Shown here: positions 23,150 to 35,418 of the stretch, one piece after another
How the letters are laid out: each line of letters opens with the position of its first letter
How positions within the stretch are numbered: position 1 is the stretch's first letter
Source of the DNA: Ustulina deusta
Lineage: Eukaryota > Ascomycota > Sordariomycetes > Xylariales > Xylariaceae
DNA: 64,000 nucleotides
Reading direction: 5' to 3'
Assembly (NCBI GenBank): GCA_023159155.1
Contig: JAJNNX010000006.1
Location: 1,054,001 to 1,118,000 of the forward strand
The notes under the pieces: model-generated
Database searches by the model: none
What the model saw: only the letters and a program-made list of their open reading frames with translations
What the model was told of the DNA's origin: nothing
Made by a program: the position numbers and the translations under genes

Positions 23150-24547
23150 ATATAATCGAGAGAGCGACTCGACTCACTGGAACAATGCAGGTCTCAAGAC
23201 CACCCAGTATGAACTATAGGATCAGTGGGCCACTAACGTGCTTTATCACCAAGTAAACACACAATATTATCGTAAAAGCTCTAACTCACCACTCGTTTCT
23301 GAAGGCGCCAACCGTAGGCAGCAAGTGTAACCAAATGTGCAACGTTTAGGAAGGCCATCGACCTCGTTCTCGCTTGCTTGATTGGGAATTTCATTAAGTT
23401 GTCGCCGTTCACTTTATCCACCCGATGGCCAATGTCTCGGGCCTGGCGCTTGTAGTTGTAATTCATGAGCTTCCCTAATAGGTTATTAGATGTGATGATT
23501 ACATCAGAGTATTACCAAATTTACCGTTGACGAAGCCCCCTATGATGACCCCTACGCCAATGGCGAGGTAATAGGCCCCAATGATAGATTCGTCGAAGCC
23601 GTAAATTTCCTTCAACTCGCTGGTAATGGACGCTTGAACACAGTAGTAAATAAGATAGAAGATACCGCTGACGAGGAGGACTAATAATGAGTCTTTTTAG
23701 AGCAAGATGCGAAAAGATCGCAGAGGATTGAGCACACGAGTCGGCTTCCTTGCTGGGGATTCGGCTTTTGAGGGCTGACCGGCCTTTGGAATCTGAATAC
23801 CGAAAATTCTGGACACGAGGGGCTGTCCCCATTTCGTCGGCAGCATCTTCCCATTGCCCACAATGTTTCTCGCCGTCTCAGGGAGAAACAATAAGATTGT
23901 GACTAAAACCACACCCCCGGAAATTAGGAGGAACCAGAAGACCCAGTGCCACCCAGCCCGACTCACAGAGCACCCCCGATGACAGGAGCCAAGACTGGGC
24001 CTAGGTTAGTAGCTGTGATCGCGATGCCCTGCATACTGCCTCGTTCTGCTGGCGTTGACACATCTGCGATTACTCCATACGATACTGCTATAGTCGCAGA
24101 ACAGCCCAGGCTCTGCACCATTCTGAGAACGAGCAAAGCTACGAAGCTGTCTTGAAGTGCTAGCGCGATATTTGCTAGTACATACACACAGAACATGACG
24201 ATGAACACAGGACGTCGGCCAAAGAGAACCACGGCATCGCCAAACAATACCGGCGAGATGCCCTGGACTATTAGGTACGATGTAATTGTGAGGTCGACAA
24301 GCTCTGGTGTGATGTGGAGGTCTTTCTGTATTTGGACAAGGCCAGGGAAGTATATGTTTGCCGTCAGAGGGGAGAAAAGCATAGAGAAACCTATGATTGC
24401 TGTTATGAGTTTCTTCTTCCGTGGGCTGAAGAACGAATAACGGTCCTGATGACTACTGTCTTGAGCTAGCTCAGCATCGTTAACTGCCAGGCTTTCGAGG
24501 GAGGGATGAGCTTTCGGCGGCTCGTGTGCCTGCGATACCGCCGCCAT
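23150..24547 (-). pseudogene. Decayed MFS drug:H+ antiporter (DHA1, QDR-like)
   Basis: From the start at 24547 the sequence encodes an MFS transporter: PLTANIYFPGL in the first membrane segment, the FGRRPVF loop motif and VIGGAL at the end of segment 5. Three lesions follow. At about 23963 one base is missing, and the protein continues in another frame (RAGWHWVFWFLLISGG). At about 23697 an in-frame TAA stands where Gln or another residue precedes KDSLL. After SELKEIYGFDE and GFVNGK an intron (23508-23477 region, GTAAAT..TTAG) leads to a further exon up to about 23287. A possible FILGG remnant lies near 23200. The remaining C-terminal membrane segments are absent. The family exports drugs, polyamines or small acids. 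This copy cannot make a full transporter. Confidence 0.85.
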
Positions 24548-25221
24548 CGCTAAGTTTGGGGACTAGTTCCAAAGTGTCGAATAATTCGAGGGAAACGCCG
24601 CTTCATTGATGTAAATGCCACGGCAGCTGATAATGTGTGCTTGAGAGAAATACAGAGGGAGATTTAGGGCAGTATTTATCTTTAGAGGCGTTGGGTCGAG
24701 TATATGTATGTCTTGTATCTAACCGAGAGAGCTCAATATCGAGTTTGTTGATTTGATGTTCATCCGTAGGCGCCAATTCCACCGCGGGGGATGCAACATA
24801 ACTATTCGGGTTAGACATCTGTAGCCCCTTGTTGGGGAGAACTGTGGTTTGCGAGAACCCAAACAATGGATGCCCATTAACGGCTATAGGTGATGCATGC
24901 CGAGTCCCCTACTTCACCTAATCTGTTTTTCTTTTGGAGCTAGAGGATGAGGGGGTAGGATGCAAAAATTCTACATCAGCGGACTTCCTCTTCGGCTTGC
25001 ATTTCTCGAGGGCATTTACGTGAGCTTAAGATGCACGGGATGCTTGAGCGTTGCGTTCGTGGCAAAACATGCCAATAGACAATGTGTAGTCCATAACGAA
25101 ATATATCAAAGTACACGAGTAAATAGAACTAGGCTTAGACTACGCACTTGTCTCTTGGTTGCAGTACTTCTCCACTAATCGATTCATCTCATCAATCGCC
25201 CTTCCATATATATTAGCTTTG
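24548..25221. other. Spacer, no supported gene
   Basis: Upstream of the transporter relic lies an 87-codon minus-strand frame (24603-24866) with no recognisable motif. I do not call it. The rest is AT-rich. Confidence 0.45.
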
Positions 25222-26467
25222 TCATGGTGTCTTAGCTTTCGAAACATACAACTGTCTTGTCTGCTTATTGGCGGACCATGAAATTGAGACCATCAAGTTG
25301 TTCCGCCTGTAATCGTTTAGTATGATATATTCCAAGCTCCCAGAGAGGCGTTTTTAGCTTACATGGCATACAAGGCATGGCGGTCGTCCTCGTCCTCCGA
25401 TGGTTCCGTTATCTTGGCGATCTTGAAGTATGACTGCACATGGTGGCGGCTTGTGCGATATCGAGCGGCTCTCCAGGGCGCAAATTCGTCTAATGTCATT
25501 AGAGGAAGAACCTTCAAGGTCCAGAGTGCACACTCACATTCGCTATGACCGTAAAAGGCACAAGGATCATATAAGACTAGCTCGTCAGTTTCGTTATCAA
25601 CCGCCACATTTCCATGCCATAGGTCCCCATGGATTAGAACAGGCTTCAACCTTCTCCCGTTCGACTCCATTGGTCGCAGCAACCTAGGAATGACACGCTC
25701 TAGGATCATTGGGCTGAGCCTATCCAGTTCGTCATTCGGGCCTTGGATAAGTCTTTCTTTCTCCATCGTATTTCTCATCATTCTAGTGAAAAACTCCTCC
25801 CAAGTATCACACCAGGACGTGTCTACTGGATAATCGCCCCCATAGGTGGTAATGTGAAACCCGAATTTCCCATTAGGCGACTCAGTATTCTGATGTAACT
25901 TGGCAACAACCGATACGAATTCGGATGTTCCAGGCATTTCATCAGCCATATCTCGGAACTCTGCCAGATAGAAGTATTTCTTGGGGTCCTTCGCTAGAGC
26001 GCCCGCTGCTATCGGTTTAGGGATATTGTCTGGTAAGGCCTCGTATAGAGCTTTGCTGCCTTCATACTCGCCGAGGGCCATATCTTTGGCGTCCTTGGCA
26101 GTGTACACCTATTTCATGTGAGTACACAGCGCTCAATGGATTAAAGATACTCACTTTGAGAAAATAAGACTGATCCGTCCCATCAGAGAGCTCAGTGTCA
26201 ATTTTACTGCTTATTGCCCAAAAACTCGCGCCATATGTAGCAACCCATTTTATTGTTGCACCTTCAGGCAGCGCTGATGAATGTGTTAGATATGATGATC
26301 GTCTCGGAAGCAAAGTCCCATGGACAACCCTTCAAGGAGGCTTGAGAATCAGAACGACAAGTATTAGATTACCTACCTGCTCTTACTCCATCATCTAATT
26401 CCGCGCCCTCGTAAGCCTCATCCTCGGGCACAGTCGCAGCTTTGAAATCGGGAGGAATGTACACCAT
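25222..26467 (-). CDS. Fructosamine/ketosamine 3-kinase family protein
   Basis: Four exons (26467-26377, 26273-26155, 26108-25363, 25306-25222) with introns of 103, 46 and 56 nt give 346 residues in exact phase. Known blocks are all present: YFLKVYTAK..ALGEYEG, PKPIAAG, the LAEFRDM segment, SPNGKFGFHITTYGG, DTWEEFFTRMM, PRLLRPME, the catalytic HGDLWHGN (about 230-237) and the metal-binding-side DPCAFYGH (about 251). The short last exon reads RNNLMVSISWSAN and is easily missed, because a stop (TAA) occurs just after the donor. FN3K-type enzymes phosphorylate Amadori products on glycated proteins or small molecules, which destabilises the adduct (protein repair). Fungal members are numerous and their substrates are mostly untested. 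The gene appears intact beside two decayed genes. Confidence 0.88.
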
Positions 26468-27249
26468 TTTCAGCCTCACTTAGGTAGGGTAGCGAAATGT
26501 GTTAATGTTCGCATCCGTGAACTCGCTCTAGTGGAAGACATCCTCGCATCTATAAATACGTCCAGCGTGTGCACCGTAAGATGGGGAGATCACTTTGACG
26601 ACGTAACCCCTCTTTTCTCGGAATGTTGGGACGAAGAGACATCTTGCATATGCAAGATCCCTCGACTTTACCGTCTAATAATCGGACCAAGATGTTAGCT
26701 CGATACATTACCAGGGGTCGAACTATCCCATCACCTGCCTATAGGGTGCCTGGCCAGCCCGCTGGGGGAGGTTCTGTAAAGAAGATAGGGCAAGTATCGA
26801 ACTAACATTCTTGATCCTGGAGGGTGATCATCTTACCGAATACTACCCACCCGGAAGTAATTGGCAACACTCTGTTCCATCCTTCACGGTCCTATTGGGT
26901 GTGGTATTGAGCGGGTAAGGGTTATTGATCTTCAGCTCACTCTCCACATGATGGACGCTTACCCACACTGGTATTTATTTTGTACTACTTATAGGTATAT
27001 CTTACGCGGTTGCAGTTGAGCTGTGGCGTGGTACACTAGCTGTATTTGCCGCAGCCTGCTTCAGACCCCGTCTTTACACGTGTAGCTAGGAACTATCGGG
27101 CAGGTAGCATGGTGTGATCCTTAGGACGCCCGAAACTTGCCTAGCCCACTGATACTACCCTTCCAACCTGCAACCCTATCACCCTCCGGCATACCTTACA
27201 GTGTACAACACCTGTGTCCAGTGCTCGGCACATACACGTTGTTTCGAGG
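26468..27249. other. Intergenic, shared upstream region of two divergent genes
   Basis: No coding region is supported. The FN3K-family gene runs left and the NLR-like relic runs right, so both promoters should lie here. Confidence 0.5.
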
Positions 27250-30200
27250 ATGACTTCTCAGGTGAGTTTGGTCGCAATTGCAGTCATGGTAGGCATTTCA
27301 TTAAGTTTTACTCAATTTGAAACCACAGCAAACCACTGAACCCGGTTCAACCTCACTGCTTGATCATCTTATTCGCAAATCTCCAGAGATAGAAACGACA
27401 TCGTCGCAGCCGAGCATCACCAATGTTCAGACGGGATTCAGGAAGCTTTCCTTAGCAAGATGGAGGCATGTCGGTAGTGGTGAGGATACATGGGGCGCCT
27501 ATGATTGAATCTGCTTTATGATCCTCCAGACCCTGTCGTCGACCTGATATTCGTTCATGGTTTACGATGTGGTTCCATCAAAACGTGGTGCAAAGGCGAT
27601 GATTTGAAGCTTTTCTGGCCACAGGCCTGGTTACCCCGGGAACAAGACTTGAAAAATGCTCGCGTTCACTCTTTCGGTTATAATGCGGACTGGGCGGACA
27701 TGAAAGAGACGACACTTGACCTCCATGATTTTGGTCGCGCCTTGCTTGCAGAGATGAATACATCCCCATTTCTAAGGAGAGCTAGAGAGGTGATTAGCAT
27801 CCTCTGAAAGCAAACACAATTGATGCTGATGCATGCCTAGACCCCGATCCTTCTTATCGGCCACTCGATGGGCGGCCTCGTCATTAAAAAGGTAAGAAGT
27901 GAGGGAGCAATGGAAACCTGTCACAGGTATATACCGTTAATACTCGCGGAGTAATAACGGCGTGGTTTTCCCCCATCACAGAATCTGCTAACCCGATATT
28001 AGGCATACATATTAGCACAACAAGATCCCACGGACCATTTCCTTGCAAACCGGATCCACGGCATGTTTTTCCTCGCTACGCCACATCGAGGGTCTGACTC
28101 CGCGAAACTCCTAAACAAAATTCTACGAGCTCGGAGCTTAAGCGTTCTTGAATTGCAGGCCTCATTGAAGCTAGACCTAGCCACGAGTATCAGAAATGTG
28201 GAACGAAGCGTGGAAGGCCTCTGTGGTCAGCTTTTACGAATCGACAAAACTGGAACTGTACATGTTATTCACACTACTGTCCGGGACTTTCTTCTTGATC
28301 GCGGACTAGAATCACCCCTGACGATACAGAAGGATCAAGGCCACCAGCGGTTAGCCCTAGTCTGCCTGCAATATTTAGTTTCGGATGAGATGAGACCACC
28401 AAGAAACCAGTCGCTTGTACAAGGACAGACCGGGACGACTCCTGTATTCGCAGACTATGCGTGTACGCTGTTCTCAGAACATGTTATAAAGGCATCGGCG
28501 GAATCGGACGAAATCCTGACCTTACTGTACCGATTGTTTCGGACTAATGTGCTGACTTGGATTGAATTCATTGCACGACACAAACAGGACCTCTTCTATG
28601 TTATCCAAACTGCACGAAATCTCCGACAGTACCTAGAGAGACTTGTAAAGTATACGTCCCCCCTCGACGATCATTACAGATTCATTGAACAGTGGACGTC
28701 GGATTTGATACGAATTGTGGCTAAAAAAATTCTCTCGAAACTTACTCAAACTCCCGTCTACAATATTTTATCTCGTCGCACCACTGTGCCCTGTCGACTC
28801 CGCTATATTCCTCCAGTCAAGGATACACAAAGTGGTTTTAAGTTGAATGGCGCGGGCCATACTAGTTGGGACGACTGCGTCTCTTACATTGACTACCGAG
28901 GGATACGTGCATTATCGCTAACAGCTGGCGAGAATGTCTTTGCTATTGGCCAGAAAACTGGCCATATTAAAATCTATGATTCAGCTACTTGCTAAGAAAA
29001 GGCAGTATTTACTCACGGAGAACCAATCAAATTTCTCAAATTCGATAACTCTATCCAACGGCTACTCGCATGCGGTAGCCGTCGACTCAGCATGTTTAAT
29101 GCGGATGGTGAGCTGCTATGGACCTACGATCATCGGGATGCCGTTGTGGCGGGCAGCTTCTCTGCGATTGATGATGTAGTCACAGTTGCTACTCGGGTAG
29201 CTCAGTGATACATTTTTCGGCTTTACATGGCGTGGTTCTGCCTGGCGAATCGTTAGGAAAGGAGGATTGCAGACAGTTGAAGACAGCCACTCGCCAAGCA
29301 ATTCTCCACGTAGATATATCACCAGATCTGAGGATTATGGCAATAGCATATCGTGGGCGCCCTGTGCAGCTTTGGAGTCTCGAAAGAGACATCTCTATCG
29401 GCGCTTGCTGGTTCAAGAGAGACACACCGGGAGCAGCGTGCATGTCAATCTCTGAGGTTCTTTTCAACCGTAACCCCGCCGCGGAACTCCTTGCGGTTGC
29501 ATCACAAGACGGTGAACTGGCGATATTTGACCCCTGGACTCGCCAGGAGATAGTATCAGTGGCAGGCGAAGCATACACCCTTGCCTGCGCGCCTGATGGG
29601 CGCACTCTCGCCAACAGGCGACATGCGGGGGTCTATCAAGCTCTGGGACTTCGACACCCTTACTTTGCTCTACTGTATCAAATCCGATGACTACGAAGTT
29701 TGATCTTTGGCTTTTAGCGGTGACGGCTTCCGCCTCTACGATATTCGCGAGGCGAAGACAAAAGTTTGGGAGCCATCAGCGCTTGTAAGAAAAAGCTTGT
29801 CAGATGAGTCGAGTATAAGCGAATCGATTGCTCAGCCTGCAACAGTAGTTGACCGCAGCCAAGAAGTCACTGAGACAATAAGCCTAGCGGGCATGGGGGC
29901 TGAACAACTTGCGCTGGTCGGCAGAGAGGACGGCTCAGTCGTTCTATTCGATACTTCAAGTGCGAAGCTTCAAAAACCCTTATATTACCATCACCGCAAC
30001 CTAATGGTAACGCATGTATCATGGAGCGCTGGAGGCTATATAGCAACGGCTGATGCGTCGAGCATTATTCAAGTCTGGGCTATTTCAAAAGGTGCTGCTA
30101 ACACGATGGAAGCCAACCAAAAGGTTATGGAAGTCAAAATTTCCAGTTCAATCCAGAGCATAGCACTGAGCCCCAGCGGCTCAGAGCTCCTAGTGTGCGA

Positions 30201-31165
30201 GGCGTCGTCAAATTCAGTCTACTGGATCCCAAATGCAGAGATTGAATTGGCGCCAAAGATCTCAACCACGGAGGAATCCGGGGGTGCTGGTGGCACGTGG
30301 GCATGGCTTCCACGGCCTATAGCGGGATATAATCTAGCGATGGTTTCTGATTCGACTCTTCATCTTTACCAAACCAACGATACGGCAAAGGCCATTTCTT
30401 TGAAAGCCAAGGCTACACTCGCGTTTGATGGAAACCGCCTTCTCTCGTCAGCCCACAGATTAGCCCTCACAAGGACCTCAAAGTTCCTAGCAGTCGATTT
30501 AAAGAATAAGCGAGAGGCAGATTCTGAAAAGCTTCTAGTGTACCACTTAGACATACTAGATGGGGCTGAAAGGGGCCCAGATAATTCTTTGGGTACCCTC
30601 CGGCCCCTGCTGTGTCTGCATCACAAGACGATTCGAATGTTTATAGGCTGGCACAACCATGTCCTCGTCTTTCTGGATACAGACCTTTGGATCTGCTCAA
30701 TTGACATGGCGTCAATTAAGAGCGGCGAAACCCGAAGCTACACGAGAAGACGACACTTCTTTATTCCATATGAGCTTATTGGTAGCAACAATGATGTGGC
30801 ACCGGTCTTGGCTTCTGAGACTAGCATTGTGTTTCCTCGTCAAGGGTCCCTGTCAATCATTGAGAATGCCTTGTCATCAGTTTTTATGAGTGATGAGATG
30901 GTAGGATGATGGGTGATTGCGACTTGGTTACGATGGAATTCGATGTAGGCGTACTTTCAAGGCAAAAGAGGTGGTCTGGGTGCGCGCCTCACTCGGTTAT
31001 CTAGCGAAATATAAAGAGGACGGCATCTCGCGAGACCAACTCTTCGTCACGACCATTCAGGGCCTCCGGTTCTATTGGCAACACCGACATCGTCCTCGAC
31101 ATCACATCGAGACAGCCCTCACTATTGCCAACATTGTCCCCGCTATCAAACAAATTGAGTTCTAG
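27250..31165 (+). pseudogene. NLR-like gene relic: SesB-type alpha/beta hydrolase plus WD40-like repeats, NACHT domain missing
   Basis: Exons at 27250-27261 and 27329 onward encode a short N-terminus. After a one-base loss near 27503 the frame continues LIFVHGL..GSIKTW, the start of a SesB-type hydrolase. Introns at 27790-27840 and 27892-28002 bracket the nucleophile motif GHSMGG, and FFLATPHRGSDS follows. A NACHT ATPase would normally come next. Instead, at about residue 25 of that exon (near 28130) the sequence passes in frame straight to the segment that follows NACHT (LSVLELQASLKLD..LCGQLL..VHTTVRDFLL). A helical region and WD40-like blades then run to about 30909, with a tail to 31165. 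Further lesions: TAA 28993, TGA near 29203, a frame change near 29205, an extra base near 29613, TGA near 29698 and a frame change near 30905. Such STAND proteins act in fungal heterokaryon incompatibility or immunity-like responses. This copy is non-functional. Confidence 0.85.
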
Positions 31166-32314
31166 CCTTACCTTACATTGATACGCACTGCGAGAATCCT
31201 TCCGGTCTCTCGCGTTCGGCCATCCACATACTCCAAAGTGCAACACCGGGGTACGCTGGGTGAACAGAAGGGTGTTGGAAAACCCCAAGCTATAGTCTAT
31301 CTACTACTTGTTTATTCGTGCGAGGTACTCATGCTACACCTTGTCTAGACCAGTAGGCATGATAGGGCCAAACATGTTTCCCAACCAGCCCTTCTTTCGA
31401 TGTGATAAAGTCAATAAGGCGTTCGTGTTTCGTACTTGTGGTAGTGCTTTGGCGGATTTCTAAGCATAACGAACCGCTTGAGGACATTCTCATCTGCCTT
31501 GCCGACGAGCTTCTCCCACTTCACAGTCTCCTCCTGTGGCTCAATATCCTTGGGATATGGCAGTCCTAGCTCCATTAGCGTACTATTATCGAACATCTGA
31601 AGTCCGTGTTCCCAGCCCGTTTACAATCATCGGCCGGTGACCGCTTCATATGCATATCGGAGAACTCGGCAATACCGTGTGTCCATTGCGTCTAAGGGGG
31701 GTCATGGAGAGAGAAATCAATCAAATGTCGTGTCGGGTGCAAACGACTTGGGCCAGCGCCGACAGTAACTCAAGTGACATGTAGATGTATCGGTTCAGAA
31801 AGAAACACTAGGTATTCGGGATTTGTCTGTCAGATCTGAGGCTCTCGCCTCAGTGGTTATCGGCTACTAGGTCTAAGTATGTAGATAGGAGGTAGGCACA
31901 AATGATAGCCGCCACGGCAGCATCGCTTCTGATTGTCTCTTTATTAAAATGACGTATCCATTGCCCGTGCTCGGGTTCGCACGGTACCGCTACAACCAAC
32001 CACTTGCTATCTCACCCCCGGCGCACCAATCGCGCGAGAGGCACGATGTAGTCGTGCGCGGCGACCACGTCCGTCTCGTCCGTCTCGAACAACTCAAATC
32101 GGGGCGCGCCGGGGTTAAGATCAAGGCTTGAGGTGACCACCCTAGCTAGCCACGGACCAATGAACAGTCAAAGCATCATACTTTGTCATAAAACAAGGCA
32201 TTTTCTTTGTTCGTCAAACCCGAAAGCGGATTAAGATTTACCTAGGAAACACTTGAAATAGATGTATTGCATTCAGTGTCTACTTTGCCCACTCAGTACA
32301 TATTTCGCGTCAAG
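31166..32314. other. Spacer with small unassigned frames
   Basis: A 61-codon minus-strand frame at 31411-31596 (MFDNSTLMELGLPYP...) has natural protein composition and is preceded by a possible splice acceptor. It may be the last exon of a lost gene, but I recognise no family. A GC-rich 60-codon plus frame at 31949-32131 is similarly unassigned. Confidence 0.4.
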
Positions 32315-33684
32315 ATGCTACGAGCGAGTGAGCGCAAGAAGCTTAAGGAGGAGAATATACAGCGCCTCACAGAAGAATACTCTAAATACTTTACTGAGAG
32401 TCACAATTTCGAATTTGTGCGACGATTAGGCGTAGGTACAGGAGCCGTAGCCCTTCTCTTCAAAGAATTCGAACGCCAGGCGTTAGGGATCAAGACAAGA
32501 AACATTGCCGTTAAATTTGCATTTTCCGAATATGAACATAGAAACGAGCAGGCCGATGACGAGATCGAAAACGAGCGCCGATGGCTTAAAAAGCTGCAAG
32601 GTTCTGAGCATATTCTCAAGATACTGGACCACGAGGTAGATAGGTCCAAGGTTTCGCGACCTGCGCTGGTTTTGGAGTACGTTGAGTACGGCAGTATACA
32701 AAGCCTCTGTAAGAGAATGATGGCGCACAACATCCGTGCCCCGAATCGAGTTCTTTGGAGTATGTTTCTCTGTCGTAAGTGCTCGATTTTACATGATACG
32801 GACCTGTATCTCTTGCCGTGCATAGATGATATCGTAAACGTTAGGCAAGCTGACTTCTGTTCTAAAGTCACCCGAGCTTGCATCGGCTTCGCGTATCCGC
32901 CATGGCAGAACGGAGAGCAGGAGACGATCCCTGCAGACGGAATCAAGGAGCCTTCCTCAATTATTCACAATGATCTGCACGATGAAAACGTGTTGATAGG
33001 CGAGTTGACGCCAAATAGCATAGAACATCGGCATGCTCCCATTCTCAAGGTGCGGGCAATTAGTAACATACAAGGGTACAAACCTTGTATTTCTATCCAG
33101 CTGACTAAGAATGCTTAGGTGATTGACTTTGGAAAGACGACGGTAATACCGCCTGGTAGTTGGTGAGGAACTGTCAACCCTGATCCAAATTCCATCTTAC
33201 GACTAACACAGGGTTCTCCTCCCTCAGGGAAACGGCGGACCAGAGAAATATACAAGAGGCAGCTAGAGTAAGCAGTTCGGCTATGTCCTTGGCGTTATCA
33301 ACTAGCTAACAATAATTTGTTATATAGATCATAGCGGGTGTCGTCGCGATGAAATATTCGACACTGAGAGATGAGAACATGGAAGTTGAAATTCCCGATG
33401 AAGCCGGAAACGTTCGCAAGATTATAGCATTGACTGACCCAGCCCTCCGCGACAGTCCCTATCTGCTTCCAGCCTTGAAGGATCTGCTTCTGCTATGCCA
33501 GGCGACCAATCCGAAGGATCGACCGAGTCTCAAGCATGTCTTGAATGCGTGCGAGAATGCTGTCACAACGTACACTGCTCAGAACTACACTGAAATCCCC
33601 AATTATGATAGCACAGCGGAGAGCGATGACTTCATTCGAAGTTTGATACAGCAACTCGTGTTTAATCCAGATGTTTCATTATAG
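32315..33684 (+). CDS. Protein kinase-like protein with HND catalytic loop
   Basis: Exons 32315-32774, 32850-33049, 33119-33155, 33212-33267 and 33328-33684 (introns 75, 69, 56 and 60 nt) give 369 residues in phase. The first intron uses an AAG acceptor. If retained it adds 25 residues without a stop. ATG 32315 is preferred over 32267. Kinase landmarks: the Gly-rich loop GVGTG (39-43), the IAVKFAF lysine (67), a Glu in DEIENERRW, a catalytic loop reading HNDLHDEN (193-200, Arg of HRD replaced by Asn), DFG (223-225) and NPKDRPSL near the end. All catalytic residues (Lys, Asp, Asn, DFG Asp) are present, so it may be active. HND instead of HRD means activation-loop phosphorylation is probably not needed. 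Such kinases are expanded in Pezizomycotina, often next to NLR-like genes, as here. The substrate is unknown. Confidence 0.75.
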
Positions 33685-35418
33685 AACCTGACAGTTCCTA
33701 TGAACCCAGCGTTCGTCGTCTTAGGACAGACGCCCTATATAGGTGGCAAACCGTGGTTCATCAATAACCACCTGGGTTAGCTGCTTCAGAGTTCTAAAAC
33801 AACTATATGTAGAATTTAGGGTTCCAAACAAGCAGATTCCCTATCCAACATCTCGTTTGTTGCAGCGCAGCACCCCATTTTTGCATTCAACACAATTTTT
33901 GGTTGTGGGTAGCCTGTTCCTTTGCACCCAGTCAAAGTCTTGACCTGGAAATTAGAAATAGTCTGGGTATCAGGGAGATCTGAATGTTGGCGAAAATTGA
34001 ATCGCGCATGACTGTCTCGACATGCAGCAGTCATCTGCTCCTCAATGAAGTTGCTGACGAACTCCCCTTGTAGGCCCATTTCAATATTACTTCAAAATAC
34101 AGGATTTCGATTTTCAAAAGTAGCATATTATCTCATTTCCCGCTTATCTTTTCTTTGGATTAACTATTTACTCACAATTCAGCCTAGCCTCCTTGACGTC
34201 CATTGGCGTCCCTCCCTGTACCATACCATGCATGTTCATCCTGAAACAATCGAGAAGCTTAAGTAGACTCTTATGGGTGGTATTCTGTGCATAAGGAAGT
34301 GACAGAACGGGGGGCAAAAAATATTGGCCCACGAGGGAATGGAACTTCCGGTGCCTAACGAGGCGGAAATAATGCTAACGCTAATTAACGATATTATGCC
34401 TCGCTAGGCCGAACCGCCACGGCCATTGGTATTCTTAATTACAACGGTAAGCTTTCATATATTCCCTGTCACCATTGGTGGCATAGTGTAGAGTTTACTC
34501 TAGGGTCTGCTTACATCCTTGCGGGTGGTCCCATTCAATAACTACAGGGAACTAGGATGACGAACACACCAACTCGATACAACCCAAATATAAGGAAGGC
34601 GTAAGGGCTAAGCGCTGTAGAAAATCCGGCCGTAATCTATTAATATTGCTGTGGATGGTGAGTGTTGTACGGGTGATCCGATCCTCTAGATAGGGGGTGC
34701 ATCGCGGTAGCTACAGCCACTTGTGGCTGGTGGAGCTGCTAGTGCGCTCACCGCATCCACCACGCGACCGCGGCCGGCAATACTACCATTGCCGGGGCGT
34801 TGGACATTGACAAGATGACCCGCGGCTCGGAGATGAGTAAGGCTTAAGTCGTCGGGGCTTGGAATAGCCGATGAGCTGAAGGGGACCGCCGTCCTCGTGG
34901 GAAGCGTTTTTTTTTCTTTTTCTTTCCAACTTGAAACCTTGTTAGTTGGTCGCGCGTTTTAATTGCTACCAGCAACGATCCCCATGAAATACTGGCCGTT
35001 GAACCTTTCGGTTAATCTCTCATATACAATTACAGAGCGGCTCTGGGGTATTTCAGTCCAGTTAGCCACCGGTACACATCCGGAAAGGAACCGGGATCAG
35101 AAGCGAATCGCCGAAGCGTGCATGCGAGGTTGTAGCATGGACGCGCAAGGAACTAGGTAAACGCCGTCGCGGCGGAAGGCTCGTCGACAGTCTATGTTTC
35201 GTGAGGGCAGGGGATTATCATGTCAATAATGCAGGCGACTTCCAGCCATGACGCCTTGATTAACAATTGAGCATCAACTAAAACTACTCCAGTTTTACCC
35301 TAATTCACTACTTGATAGGGTGTTTTATGACCTTGGCATCAATGTCGATTGATACTCATTGTATCCATATGTATTCGTGCTTGACAGCCAGACATGTAGC
35401 CATATTCACTAACAATCA
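33685..35418. other. Gene-poor region
   Basis: Mostly AT-rich spacer with a GC-rich patch at about 34700-34870 and a pyrimidine tract near 34908-34926. An 87-codon minus frame at 33816-34079 starts with a natural-looking segment (MGLQGEFVSNFIEEQMTA) but has no family assignment. Confidence 0.45.

Noticed and set aside
23060..23150. Second tRNA-like sequence with TATTCGAACCC
   Set aside because: The T-arm stem fails to pair and no cloverleaf can be drawn.
23930..23975. Possible intron at the GTGAGT in the transporter relic
   Set aside because: Using this donor would remove the conserved GWHWVFWF segment, which lies directly downstream in another frame. A one-base loss explains the data better.
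22000..26500. DUF1996, MFS and FN3K-family genes as a biosynthetic cluster
   Set aside because: There is no backbone enzyme or pathway regulator, and the transporter is dead. The neighbours look unrelated.
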